From contig CACXJP010000009.1 in assembly GCA_902768065.1 (NCBI GenBank), positions 1 to 28,908 on the forward strand: a DNA stretch of 28,908 nucleotides. The letters are read 5' to 3'. Position 1 is the stretch's first letter; the number at the start of each line of letters is the position of its first letter. The notes under the pieces are model-generated. The model was given only the letters and a program-made list of their open reading frames with translations. It had not been told where the DNA came from and made no database searches. Position numbers and translations under genes: made by a program. This DNA is from an uncultured Erysipelotrichaceae bacterium. Lineage in GTDB: Bacteria > Bacillota_I > Bacilli_A > RF39 > UBA660. Shown piece by piece: positions 15,711 to 23,880 of this stretch.

Positions 15711-16155
15711 TAGTTTAATTACCCTTGCAGCGAGAGAAGCAAAACAGGGTTCAAAGATTGGTGATGGCGGACCATTTGGTGCAGTTATTACAGATAATAA
15801 AGGAAATATTATTTCTATTAAACATAATACTGTCTTGAAAGATAATGATCCAACAGCCCATGCTGAGGTAAATGCCATTAGAGAAGCATGTAAAATATTA
15901 AATACGCATGATTTGAGTGATTGCACAATATATTCAAGTTGTGAACCATGTCCAATGTGTCTCTCAGCTATAATATGGTCAAATATAAAGAAAGTATATT
16001 ATTCATCGACAAGAACTGATGCTGAAAATATCGGGTTTAGAGATGAAGCTATATATGAGTATTTAGCAGGTACAAACAAAATAATAGAAAAAGAAAGAAT
16101 AAAAAATAAAGAATGTGAAGAGGTTATGAAAAAATACGATAAGGAGATATACTAA
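15703..16155 (+). CDS. guaD: Guanine deaminase-type nucleoside/nucleobase deaminase
   Basis: 150 residues of the cytidine-deaminase-like zinc hydrolase fold, most like B. subtilis GuaD, which converts guanine to xanthine and ammonia. Visible: GGPFGAVI (22-29), DPTAHAEV (49-56; H53 binds zinc, E55 is the proton shuttle), SCEPCPMC (79-86; C83 and C86 bind zinc) and TDAENIGFRD, the segment typical of guanine deaminases. TadA would normally show a different pattern around the RNA-binding face, so GuaD is the better call. No purine catabolism genes lie nearby; its neighbours are membrane proteins. It overlaps genes on both sides, by 8 bp and 1 bp. Confidence 0.85.
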   Translation: MNDSLITLAAREAKQGSKIGDGGPFGAVITDNKGNIISIKHNTVLKDNDPTAHAEVNAIREACKILNTHDLSDCTIYSSCEPCPMCLSAIIWSNIKKVYYSSTRTDAENIGFRDEAIYEYLAGTNKIIEKERIKNKECEEVMKKYDKEIY

Positions 16156-16793
16156 TGGAAAAAGAACAAAACAAAAATAAAAAAAGTAGAACTTCTACCA
16201 CATCAAAAAAAAATACAACTAAGAAAACACAACCTAAAAAAATAACTAATAAAAAGACAACCAAAGTATCAACAAAAAAAACAGTAACAAAAAAAGAACC
16301 AATAGAACAACAAAACCAAACAACAGCAAGCAATAAGATTAGTTACTTATATCTTGCCTTTGTAGCACTTCTAGCAATTGTTGTGTTTCTAGGAGTAAAA
16401 GTATATCAAACATCTAAAATAAAAAGGGTGGAAGAAGCAAATGTTGTTGTTCCATTATTAAAGAAGGATTCATCATATAATATGAGTATAAATCTTGAAG
16501 AACTAAAAAAGAATAAGGAATACTCAATAAAGATATCTAATTTTAGACAAAATACAGTTAATCAAGAAGAAGTAGATTATCAAATTTTAGTATCAAATGA
16601 AAGCAAAGCAATAATAAAAGTAACAAAAGATCAAGATGAGAATAATCTAATAAAGAATCAAGAATCAACAAGAATAGAAGGGGTATCTTTAAAAGCAAAA
16701 GAAAAAAACTATTCTATATATCATTTTAGTGTTATAGAAAACAAAGATAAAATAAAGTCAAATGATAAGATTGATGTCACAATAAAAAGTTGA
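16155..16793 (+). CDS. Membrane protein with Lys/Thr-rich cytoplasmic tail
   Basis: 212 residues. The first 60 are almost only Lys, Thr, Ser, Gln and Asn (for example KKNTTKKTQPKKITNKKTTK), strongly positive and probably disordered. A single helix at about 63-82 follows, then an extracytoplasmic domain of about 125 residues with strand-rich patterns (EYSIKISNFRQ, VDYQILVSNESKAIIKVTK). The positive tail should stay in the cytoplasm and could bind membrane lipid, DNA or RNA. The protein family is not recognised. AAGGAGAT precedes the start, which overlaps the deaminase stop by one base. Confidence 0.68.
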   Translation: MEKEQNKNKKSRTSTTSKKNTTKKTQPKKITNKKTTKVSTKKTVTKKEPIEQQNQTTASNKISYLYLAFVALLAIVVFLGVKVYQTSKIKRVEEANVVVPLLKKDSSYNMSINLEELKKNKEYSIKISNFRQNTVNQEEVDYQILVSNESKAIIKVTKDQDENNLIKNQESTRIEGVSLKAKEKNYSIYHFSVIENKDKIKSNDKIDVTIKS

Positions 16794-16824
16794 TAAAACA
16801 TTAATCTTAAAATTGACTTTTTTT
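16784..16824 (+). terminator. Terminator after the deaminase operon
   Basis: AAAAAGTTGAT (16784-16794) pairs with ATTGACTTTTT (16812-16822) as 11 pairs with two G-U wobbles, followed by T residues. The stem covers the stop codon of the preceding gene and its 3' arm carries the next -35 box. Confidence 0.6.
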
Positions 16825-16841
16825 ATTGTGAATGATAAAAT
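16813..16841 (+). promoter_or_regulatory. Promoter for the DUF1292/giant protein pair
   Basis: TTGACT (16813-16818) and TAAAAT (16836-16841) are 17 bp apart. TTGACT is part of the preceding terminator's 3' arm. A second, weaker pair (TTGTGA 16826, TATAGG 16849) is also possible. Confidence 0.6.
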
Positions 16842-16880
16842 TAAATAGTATAGGACAATATAGAGGATGGAGGGAAAAAG

Positions 16881-17159
16881 ATGGACTTTGAACTAGATTT
16901 AGACAACGAAAAAATCCAAGTGGAAAAAGATGGTAAAATGGTAGAATGTGATGTTCTTTTTACATTTGATAGTGAAGATACTATGAAATCATATATCGGG
17001 TATACTGATCATAGTATTGCTGAAAATGGTAGAAAAAATATCTATGTATCTGCTTATAATCCATTTAATCCTGAAGATAAATTAGAAGATATCACCGATG
17101 AAGCTGAATTAGAAATGGTAAATGATGTTTTAATAAAGATCGACGAAGAAAGCGTATAA
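16881..17159 (+). CDS. DUF1292 family protein (YrzB-like)
   Basis: 92 residues, small and acidic, with the strand-rich core of DUF1292: ECDVLFTFDSEDTMKSYIGYTD, then KNIYVSAYNP and a C-terminal helix ending EMVNDVLIKIDEE. In Bacilli DUF1292 genes usually lie in the yrrK-yrzB cluster near alaS and mltG; here it precedes a giant coiled-coil gene by 17 bp. The function is unknown. GGATGGAGGG provides a strong ribosome site for ATG 16881. Confidence 0.85.
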   Translation: MDFELDLDNEKIQVEKDGKMVECDVLFTFDSEDTMKSYIGYTDHSIAENGRKNIYVSAYNPFNPEDKLEDITDEAELEMVNDVLIKIDEESV

Positions 17160-17176
17160 TTAAGGTGGTGAAGAAG

Positions 17177-20100
17177 ATGAGTGAAAATAAAATAGAAAAT
17201 TCTTATAGTAGCCAAATGAATGATGATTTAAAAAAATATATGGAAAGCATTAATAATATAGAACCAGCAAATGATAATTATAATCTTAATTCATTTGAAA
17301 AAGAGGTAAATGAGCTAGATAAGAAATATAGCATCGATAATTACAATGTTAGAAAAGTACAAAGTGATTTAATAGAAGAAATTATCTCAGCTATCACAAG
17401 ATACCTTGATATAAGCAAAGTAATAGAAGACTACGTTGAAGCAATAAATAAAGAATATGCAGAACTCCAAGCCGTTGTAGAGAAAGAAGCAAAAGAATTG
17501 GATGATGTAGCACTTTCTGAAGAAGAAATCGGAAAAATTAGAGATGATTATCTAAGCAGAAAGATTACAAAGAGCGAAGCAATAGGTAAGCTAAGAAAAA
17601 ATATTGAAGAAGTTAGAAAACAAATTCAAGAATTAAGAGAACAAATAGATCAAGAAAAAAGAGAACTTCAATTTGCTTCAATTGCCGGAATTACGAGAGA
17701 AGAATGTCAGAAATTATTTTCTGAAGAATCAATGAGAGAAATAATTGAAACAGTTTTATCAATAAAAAATACTACAGATTTAGCAGCAACAAGATCTACA
17801 ATTGCTAAAATGATAGCAAAAGCAGAAAAGAAAAATCCACTAGATAATGTTCAAATTTTATCAAGCAATGATGAAAAAGTTGAACAGCAAGAGCCATCTA
17901 GACCAATTAAGATTGCAGAAGACTCTCTAGGAAATATAACAATAAATATTACTATTAGTAGAGAACCAGTTAAGGTAGCAGGTAAAGCTCAAACACCAGA
18001 AAATCCTGGTAAAGCACCTGCAGATATGATAAATAAAAATGAAGAAAATAAGGCGGGAAATGATATTATGGCCAAAGAAGAATTAGAAGAAAATTGGAAA
18101 TTTACAGACAAAGACGGTAAAGATGTTACCAATGAGGTGAAAGTACAAAAGAGCGAAGAAAAACCAAAGAAAAAGAAAACATCAAATGATGCGTTTGGTG
18201 TATATAAAAGATACTCAAATGATTTTGATAAAATATCAGATGAAATAGCAGATATAGAAAAGCAACTTGAGGCAAGTGACGAAAAAGATGAACAATTACT
18301 AAAGTTACTAGAAAAAAAGAAAGCAAAAAAAGAAGAATTACTTGCTAAAATGAAAGCAAAATTACTTGAAGCTCGTGAATTACTTGAAGAAGAAAAGGCA
18401 ACTTTATCTAGAGAAGAAATTAATAGAAGACACGTTGGAAAAGATCCGCTAGGTAAGATGAAACTAATTAATGATGCTCTAGAACCACAACATGGAACTG
18501 TAGAAGGGGACATTACAACATATGCCCTAAGAGGATCAAATGGACTTGCTGATGCATTTACAAGAGCATCTGCAAAGAAAGATGGACAAATAAATGGGAG
18601 CTCATTTAGAAATATGGAACCAGATCCAGGTTTAGAAAATACAACAGGTGGATCTTCAGGAGAAGGTGGAGATGGAGACGATACTGGAACTGGAGATAAT
18701 GGAGATGTTACAATAGATGATACTCCAAGATTACCATCTGGAGAACCTCGTATAGCAATACCAGCATACGCAGAAAGTGCACATGAACATGATGGTGATG
18801 AACCAGGAAATAACGAAGAGGTAGAAGACAAACCTGAAGAAAGAGGATTTAGAGATAGAGTTACAATCTTTAGAGACCTTGATAACGATAAATTATATGT
18901 TAGAAAAGCAGCATTTACAAGATTCTTTGGTTTAGAACAAAATATTGAACAAGTAAGAATTAATGGAGCTCTTTGTTATGAAATAACTGAAGAAGAAGCT
19001 AATTATCTAGAAAGCAATCAAGATAATGAACTATCTCCATATTTCATTCAATATATTGAAGTACAATTAGGAAAGAAAAAGACACTAACACCAACAGGAG
19101 GAAGACCTGGTGGAAATGGAAATAATGGCAACAATGGAAATGGTGATGAGCCATATGGAAATGAGCAAAGACCAGGTCCAAATCCACCACATCCAACAGG
19201 TGAAAATGGAAGTAATGGCAACAATGGAAACGGTGATGAGCCATATGGAAATGAACAAAGGCCAGGACCAAACCTACCACATCCAACAGGCGGAAATGGA
19301 AATAATGGTGGTAATGATGGTGGAGACAACGGAAATAATGGTAACAACGGAAATGGTGATGAACCATTAGGAAATGAGCAAAGACCAGGACCAAACCCAC
19401 CACATCCAACAGGCGGAAATGGAAATAATGGTGGTAATGATGATGGAGACAACGGAAATAATGGCAACAATGGAAATGGTGATGAGCCATATGGAAATGA
19501 GCAAAGACCAGGACCAAATCCACCACATCCAACAGGAGGAACAGGAAACAACGGAAATGGTGATGAACATGGAGACGATGATGGAAACGATAATCAAGAC
19601 GAAGATGATAAAGATAACGACGATGAAAGAGGTTTAAAGGATAGAGTTACAATCTTCAGAGACCTAGATAATAATGGAAAACTTTACATTAGAAAAGCAG
19701 CATTTACAAGATTCTTCGGATTAGAACAAAATATAGAAGAAGTAAGAATAGATGGAGCATTATGTTATGCAATAACAGAAGACGAAGAAAAATACTTACT
19801 AGATAATCAAGATAATGAAATTTCACCATATTTTGTAGTATATAAAGATGTTCATCTAGGAAAGAAAAAACCACCAGTAGAAGAAGAAACAGTAGTAATA
19901 TTCAAAGCAGTAGATGATAATGATCAACTATATGCAACAAAAGAAGTACATGATAAATTTGGATTAGTAACTGAAGGAGATCCAATAGAAATTCAAGGAA
20001 AGCAATGCTATAAAGTATCTCCAGAAAAAAATAAAATTATCAATGACAAAGCTCATCAAAGTGAAAATCCAAAAATAAATGTTATATACAAGCCAGTATA

Positions 20101-21937
20101 TATTAAGAAAAAACAAGAACAACCAAAAGTTGAAATACATTATCAAGAAGTAATTAGAAAATTAACTAAGGATCTTGATATAAAAGCAAAAGATGGAAAA
20201 AGATATAGAGCAAGTAATATTAAAGTGGCTCAATCATTTAAAGATGAATTAAAGTCTGGAAATTATTTATATAATATTCTTCACTTTGCACCAGCAGTTG
20301 TAAAAGCAGGAATTACATTCTTTAGAAGAGTAGCATCTAAAATACTATTAACTAAGAGAGGTAGAGATGTAACTAAAGAAATAAATGCAAGACTAAATGG
20401 CGAATCAGAAAATAAAGAGTGCAACTTAACTGATGAGGATTTAGAAGTACTATGGCAACATTATAAAGGAAGAAATCTTCGTTCAGATATGAACAATCAA
20501 ATTAATCCAATTATCTTAGCAAAATTAAGAGAATATGGATTAAGAAAAGTTGAAGCATTAAATAATGATATTAAACAACATTATTTAGCAGTAATTGCAG
20601 CAACAGATGAAATCGAAAAACTTAAAGAAGAAATAGCAAATACAAAAAATGAAAAGAAAAAAGCAGAATTACAAAACAAATTAAGAGAATTATATAAATT
20701 TGCTGCAGAAAGCGTAAGAATAATTGAAGATAGAAGAAAACAAGCAGATGACTTATTATCAAATGGTGTTCATGGAATAGAAGAAGACTTTAAAGCAGTT
20801 GAGTCTAAGATGAACTACATTGGTTTAAGATTTAGTAAGCAGAATGATTTCGATAATGAATTACAAGATAGACTTGCAGATGCAGGAAAGAGAATCAATA
20901 CTGCAAAAGCATATGGAGATGATGAAGGACTTGTAAAAGCATTTATCGATTATGAAAAAATTTACTATGAAGAAACAGAAGTTAAGAACAGTATTGTTGG
21001 TAAAAGAAGTACAGGAAACAAATGGTATCAACCAATAGCTGAAGCAATGGATTACAGAGATGACCCATTTATTAGAGATTTATTTACAACAATTGCAACA
21101 GTTTCAGCTGCAGTTAGTATTGCAAATGGACTTATAACTCATATACAAAAAGATCAACAATTCCAACAACAAGTAAATAATGACATAAATTCAACAAATG
21201 CAGCTAATCAACAATATCATAATTCAGTACAACATGAAGTACAAAATATTCAAGCACAACGTCAAGCAGAAATTCAAGGTTTACAAGGACAAATGAATAA
21301 GGATGTTAGAGATGCATTTAATACAGGAGAAAGAGGAATACTTGATAAATCTGACTGGAGTTTTAATGGATCATATCGTGCAGATGATGCTATCCTTCAT
21401 GCTCAAGCTCAAAGTTTATATGAATCAGCACAAAATCAAATTCAAAGTGTAGTTTCTCAATTACAATCTGGAGCAATAACTGAGACTCAAGCAATTGAAA
21501 TGTTAGCAAAAGCAGAAGCTAACTTAAGCACAACAGTTAACAATGCATTACAACCATTATATAATGCTTCTAAGGCATATGCTCAAGGACATACATTTGC
21601 ATATGATGCAACACTTGTTCCATCTGACTGGTTTGCTAACCATCCAAATGCGTTTGTAGATTTTGGAAATGCGATTGTAGCGGTTAACCAAAGTGCTGAT
21701 GCATTATCATTACTAAGTCCATCATTTATGCAAACAATTGGATCACTTCCTTCTGATTTAGCAACAACATTAGCAGCAGGAATTTCTTCACTAGCACTTG
21801 TTAAGAATGTTCAAACAACAATGAAGAATAAAACAAGTGGTAAGAACATTGATCATAGAAGAGATGAATTAGGAGAAATGTTTGGAGAACATGTTGTTAA
21901 TAGAGGAGAAGAAGAGCAAAGATCACATACAAAATAA
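17177..21937 (+). CDS. Giant repeat and coiled-coil protein, unknown function
   Basis: 1586 residues from ATG 17177 (AAGGTGGTG at the right distance; the in-frame GTGs at 17165 and 17168 are the ribosome site itself). There is no signal peptide. In order: coiled-coil (about 75-165, EEVRKQIQELREQIDQEKREL); acidic linker; second coiled-coil (about 345-410); Gly/Asp-rich linker; an 80-residue module (about 555-635, ERGFRDRVTIFRDLDNDKLY); Gly/Asn/Pro-rich repeats (about 645-788); a second copy of the module (about 817-893); a divergent third (about 905-975, ETVVIFKAVDDNDQLY); then a helical C-terminal half. That half has hydrophobic patches at about 1029-1058 and 1296-1325, and a Gln-rich coil after 1325. 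It is probably cytoplasmic, perhaps a scaffold that touches the membrane. No known family is recognised. Confidence 0.85.
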   Translation: MSENKIENSYSSQMNDDLKKYMESINNIEPANDNYNLNSFEKEVNELDKKYSIDNYNVRKVQSDLIEEIISAITRYLDISKVIEDYVEAINKEYAELQAVVEKEAKELDDVALSEEEIGKIRDDYLSRKITKSEAIGKLRKNIEEVRKQIQELREQIDQEKRELQFASIAGITREECQKLFSEESMREIIETVLSIKNTTDLAATRSTIAKMIAKAEKKNPLDNVQILSSNDEKVEQQEPSRPIKIAEDSLGNITINITISREPVKVAGKAQTPENPGKAPADMINKNEENKAGNDIMAKEELEENWKFTDKDGKDVTNEVKVQKSEEKPKKKKTSNDAFGVYKRYSNDFDKISDEIADIEKQLEASDEKDEQLLKLLEKKKAKKEELLAKMKAKLLEARELLEEEKATLSREEINRRHVGKDPLGKMKLINDALEPQHGTVEGDITTYALRGSNGLADAFTRASAKKDGQINGSSFRNMEPDPGLENTTGGSSGEGGDGDDTGTGDNGDVTIDDTPRLPSGEPRIAIPAYAESAHEHDGDEPGNNEEVEDKPEERGFRDRVTIFRDLDNDKLYVRKAAFTRFFGLEQNIEQVRINGALCYEITEEEANYLESNQDNELSPYFIQYIEVQLGKKKTLTPTGGRPGGNGNNGNNGNGDEPYGNEQRPGPNPPHPTGENGSNGNNGNGDEPYGNEQRPGPNLPHPTGGNGNNGGNDGGDNGNNGNNGNGDEPLGNEQRPGPNPPHPTGGNGNNGGNDDGDNGNNGNNGNGDEPYGNEQRPGPNPPHPTGGTGNNGNGDEHGDDDGNDNQDEDDKDNDDERGLKDRVTIFRDLDNNGKLYIRKAAFTRFFGLEQNIEEVRIDGALCYAITEDEEKYLLDNQDNEISPYFVVYKDVHLGKKKPPVEEETVVIFKAVDDNDQLYATKEVHDKFGLVTEGDPIEIQGKQCYKVSPEKNKIINDKAHQSENPKINVIYKPVYIKKKQEQPKVEIHYQEVIRKLTKDLDIKAKDGKRYRASNIKVAQSFKDELKSGNYLYNILHFAPAVVKAGITFFRRVASKILLTKRGRDVTKEINARLNGESENKECNLTDEDLEVLWQHYKGRNLRSDMNNQINPIILAKLREYGLRKVEALNNDIKQHYLAVIAATDEIEKLKEEIANTKNEKKKAELQNKLRELYKFAAESVRIIEDRRKQADDLLSNGVHGIEEDFKAVESKMNYIGLRFSKQNDFDNELQDRLADAGKRINTAKAYGDDEGLVKAFIDYEKIYYEETEVKNSIVGKRSTGNKWYQPIAEAMDYRDDPFIRDLFTTIATVSAAVSIANGLITHIQKDQQFQQQVNNDINSTNAANQQYHNSVQHEVQNIQAQRQAEIQGLQGQMNKDVRDAFNTGERGILDKSDWSFNGSYRADDAILHAQAQSLYESAQNQIQSVVSQLQSGAITETQAIEMLAKAEANLSTTVNNALQPLYNASKAYAQGHTFAYDATLVPSDWFANHPNAFVDFGNAIVAVNQSADALSLLSPSFMQTIGSLPSDLATTLAAGISSLALVKNVQTTMKNKTSGKNIDHRRDELGEMFGEHVVNRGEEEQRSHTK
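19110..19540 (+). repeat. In-frame Gly/Asn/Pro repeat array
   Basis: Four imperfect copies encode NGNNGNGDEPYGNEQRPGPN followed by PPHPTG. Reference positions (TGGTGATGA) at 19141, 19231, 19354 and 19477 show spacings of 90, 123 and 123 bp, with a decayed fifth copy about 81 bp on. The last two units have an extra GNNGGNDGGDN block. Confidence 0.9.
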
Positions 21938-21967
21938 AAAGATGTAGTATAAAACTACATTTTTTTT
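21936..21967 (+). terminator. Terminator after the giant gene
   Basis: ATGTAGT (21942-21948) pairs with ACTACAT (21954-21960) around a 5-nt loop. Flanking A and T runs extend the stem and supply the T-tract (21961-21967). It begins at the stop codon. Confidence 0.85.
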
Positions 21968-21976
21968 AAAAAGCAC

Positions 21977-22005
21977 TTGTATTTATTAAAAAAATATGAT
22001 ATATG
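21977..22005 (+). promoter_or_regulatory. Promoter of the ABC exporter operon
   Basis: TTGTAT (21977-21982) and an extended -10, TG-A-TATATG (21997-22005), are 17 bp apart. Transcription would start near 22012, leaving an 88-nt leader before ATG 22100. Confidence 0.5.
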
Positions 22006-22020
22006 TATGAATGACGTTTT

Positions 22021-22075
22021 TGCAATTTAGCTAGATATCATATGGGTCACCATAGTGATATGTGGCTTTTTTGCG
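22021..22075 (+). promoter_or_regulatory. Long leader hairpin, possible attenuator
   Basis: ATATCA-TATGG (22035-22045) pairs with CCATA-TGATAT (22050-22061) with a single bulged G and a GTCA loop. Beyond a G-G mismatch, AGCTA (22029-22033) pairs with TGGCT (22063-22067), and TGCAA with TTGCG outside that. Six T follow the inner stem (22067-22072). It sits between promoter and first gene, so it could terminate the transcript early or release a small RNA. Confidence 0.55.
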
Positions 22076-22099
22076 TTGGGAAGGAGTGTGAAATTAAAA

Positions 22100-23080
22100 A
22101 TGTCATTCATCGAGGTTAGACAGATATCTAAAACCTTTAAACTTGCTAAAAAGAAGAGTGGATTAAAGGAAGCTTTTAAATCTTTTTTCAAAAGAGAATA
22201 TCAGTATATAGAAGCTGTATCAGATATTTCATTTTCTATCGAAAAAGGAGAAATCATAGGTTATATAGGACCCAATGGTGCAGGAAAATCTACAACAATT
22301 AAAATACTTAGTGGAATTCTAAATCCAGATAAAGGAGAATGTATAATTGATGGTATGACTCCATGGAAAGATAGAAAGAAATTCGTCAAAAAAATTGGTG
22401 TTGTCTTTGGACAAAGATCTCAATTATGGTGGGACATACCAACAGAAGATACATTTCTATTATTAAAAGATATTTATGATATTTCAGATGAAGAATATCA
22501 AAAGAATAAAGAAGATTTAATAGAAAGACTAAATTTAAAAGATATCATAAACATTCCGGTCAGACAATTAAGTCTTGGTCAAAGAATGCGCTGTGAGATT
22601 GCGGCATCACTACTACATAATCCAGAAATATTATTTCTAGATGAACCAACAATTGGTTTAGATGCAGTATCAAAACAACTGGTTCGTGACTTTATAAAAA
22701 GACTTAATAAAGAGAAACAAACAACAATAATTTTAACAAGTCATGATACCTCAGATATTACTGCTTTAGCGAAAAGAATAATATTAATTGGTAAAGGTAA
22801 AGTATTATATGATGGTAATCTAAGAGTATTAAAAAACAAATATGATACTGAAAAAAATGTATCAATATCAACAAAAGAAAAATTAGAACTAAAATGTAAA
22901 GGTCTAAAAAGTAAAAAGAAAACAAAAGAAGGATATGATCTAGTAATTGATACAAAAGAAATAAGTATTTCTGAATTACTTAATAAAATATCAAAAAAGA
23001 TAACTATTGAAGATATTGATATTGAAAATGAAGGTATTGATAACTTAATAGTAAAATTATATGAGGATTATAAGATTTGA
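22100..23080 (+). CDS. ABC-2-type exporter ATP-binding subunit
   Basis: 326 residues from ATG 22100. Walker A is GPNGAGKS (57-64), the Q-loop glutamine is in VFGQRSQLWW (101-110), the signature is LSLGQ (157-161), Walker B is ILFLDEP (177-183), and the switch histidine is in LTSHD (about 212-216). The VFGQRSQLWWDIP segment and the C-terminal extension (about 235-326) fit the subgroup that pairs with two PF06182-type (DUF990, 'viologen exporter'-type) permeases. An upstream in-frame GTG at 22055 lies in the leader hairpin, so I reject it. AAGGAG at 22081 is 13 nt from the ATG, slightly long. The stop overlaps the next start. Confidence 0.88.
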   Translation: MSFIEVRQISKTFKLAKKKSGLKEAFKSFFKREYQYIEAVSDISFSIEKGEIIGYIGPNGAGKSTTIKILSGILNPDKGECIIDGMTPWKDRKKFVKKIGVVFGQRSQLWWDIPTEDTFLLLKDIYDISDEEYQKNKEDLIERLNLKDIINIPVRQLSLGQRMRCEIAASLLHNPEILFLDEPTIGLDAVSKQLVRDFIKRLNKEKQTTIILTSHDTSDITALAKRIILIGKGKVLYDGNLRVLKNKYDTEKNVSISTKEKLELKCKGLKSKKKTKEGYDLVIDTKEISISELLNKISKKITIEDIDIENEGIDNLIVKLYEDYKI

Positions 23081-23880
23081 AAGTTTATTTAACTTATTTT
23101 AAATTAAAATTTATTACTGGATTACAATATAGAGCAGCAGCATATGCAGGTATATCAACACAATTCTTTTTTGGTTTTGTATTTATAATGGTATATTTTG
23201 CCTTCTATAAATCAGGAAGTGGTCATCTGCCAATGGAAATGAGTGCTCTTGCTTCATATCTTTGGCTTAACCAAGCATTTTTTGCCCTAGTAACAAACTT
23301 TTATAAGGATAACGAAATATATAATATGATTAAAACAGGTAATATAAGTTATGAACTTATAAGACCCAAAAATCTCTTTTATATGTGGTACTTTAAAATA
23401 TTAGGTCAAAGATATTCCAATGTATTATTAAGAAGTATGCCAATAATAGTAATAACATTATTATTACCAAAACCAATAGGTTTATCTTTACCGGTATCAT
23501 TAAATGCTTTTATATTATCAATAGTATCACTATTTATAGGATCATTATTAATAATAGCTTTATCAACATTATATCCAATAATAACTTTATTTACTATGAA
23601 TGAAAAAGGAGTAGTAAATATCTTTGTAGTAATTGCCGATTTATTATCTGGACTAGTAGTCCCAATTCCTTTTTTTCCACCATTCTTAAAACTAATATCA
23701 AAATTCTTACCGTTCCAATATGTAAGTGATTTACCATTTAGAATATATGTTGGAAATATAAATATACAAAATGGTTTAATAGGTTTAGGTATCCAAGTAA
23801 TATGGATATTTATAATCATTATAATTGGTTATAAATTAATGAATTATAATTTGAAAAGAGTAGTTGTACAAGGAGGATAA
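23077..23880 (+). CDS. ABC-2-type exporter permease 1
   Basis: 267 residues with about six membrane helices. It starts at TTG 23077, overlapping the ATPase stop (TTGA), with GAGGA nine bases upstream; no ATG fits. The pattern YLWLNQAFFALVTNFYKDNEIYNMIKTGNISYELIRPKN is typical of PF06182-like permeases, where a cytoplasmic amphipathic loop follows the second helix. A late VPIPFFPPFLKLISKFLPFQYVSDLPFRIY stretch also fits that family. It works with the ATPase and the next permease to export a substrate I cannot name. Confidence 0.85.
   Translation: MKVYLTYFKLKFITGLQYRAAAYAGISTQFFFGFVFIMVYFAFYKSGSGHLPMEMSALASYLWLNQAFFALVTNFYKDNEIYNMIKTGNISYELIRPKNLFYMWYFKILGQRYSNVLLRSMPIIVITLLLPKPIGLSLPVSLNAFILSIVSLFIGSLLIIALSTLYPIITLFTMNEKGVVNIFVVIADLLSGLVVPIPFFPPFLKLISKFLPFQYVSDLPFRIYVGNINIQNGLIGLGIQVIWIFIIIIIGYKLMNYNLKRVVVQGG

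Noticed and set aside
17989..18831. 280-residue minus-strand frame
   Set aside because: It is Ser/Phe-rich and lies wholly antisense to the giant gene; the composition is what Glu/Lys codons give when reversed. No ribosome site or known motif.
19044..19637. Several frames over the repeat array on both strands, with His/Tyr-, Pro/Phe- or Met/Glu-rich products
   Set aside because: They are frame shadows of one repeated DNA unit inside the giant gene; the sense frame is the only one continuous with flanking conserved modules.
22055..22099. GTG start extending the ABC ATPase by 15 residues
   Set aside because: This lies in the leader hairpin and T-run, without a ribosome site; homologues begin near the MSFIEV sequence.
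16784..23080. Use of TGA as tryptophan (Mycoplasma code), suspected from the AT richness
   Set aside because: TGA ends genes at 16791-16793 and 23078-23080, and tryptophan is always TGG in the clear genes.
23406..23819. 137-residue minus-strand frame
   Set aside because: It is antisense to the exporter permease, with no start signal and no recognisable motif.
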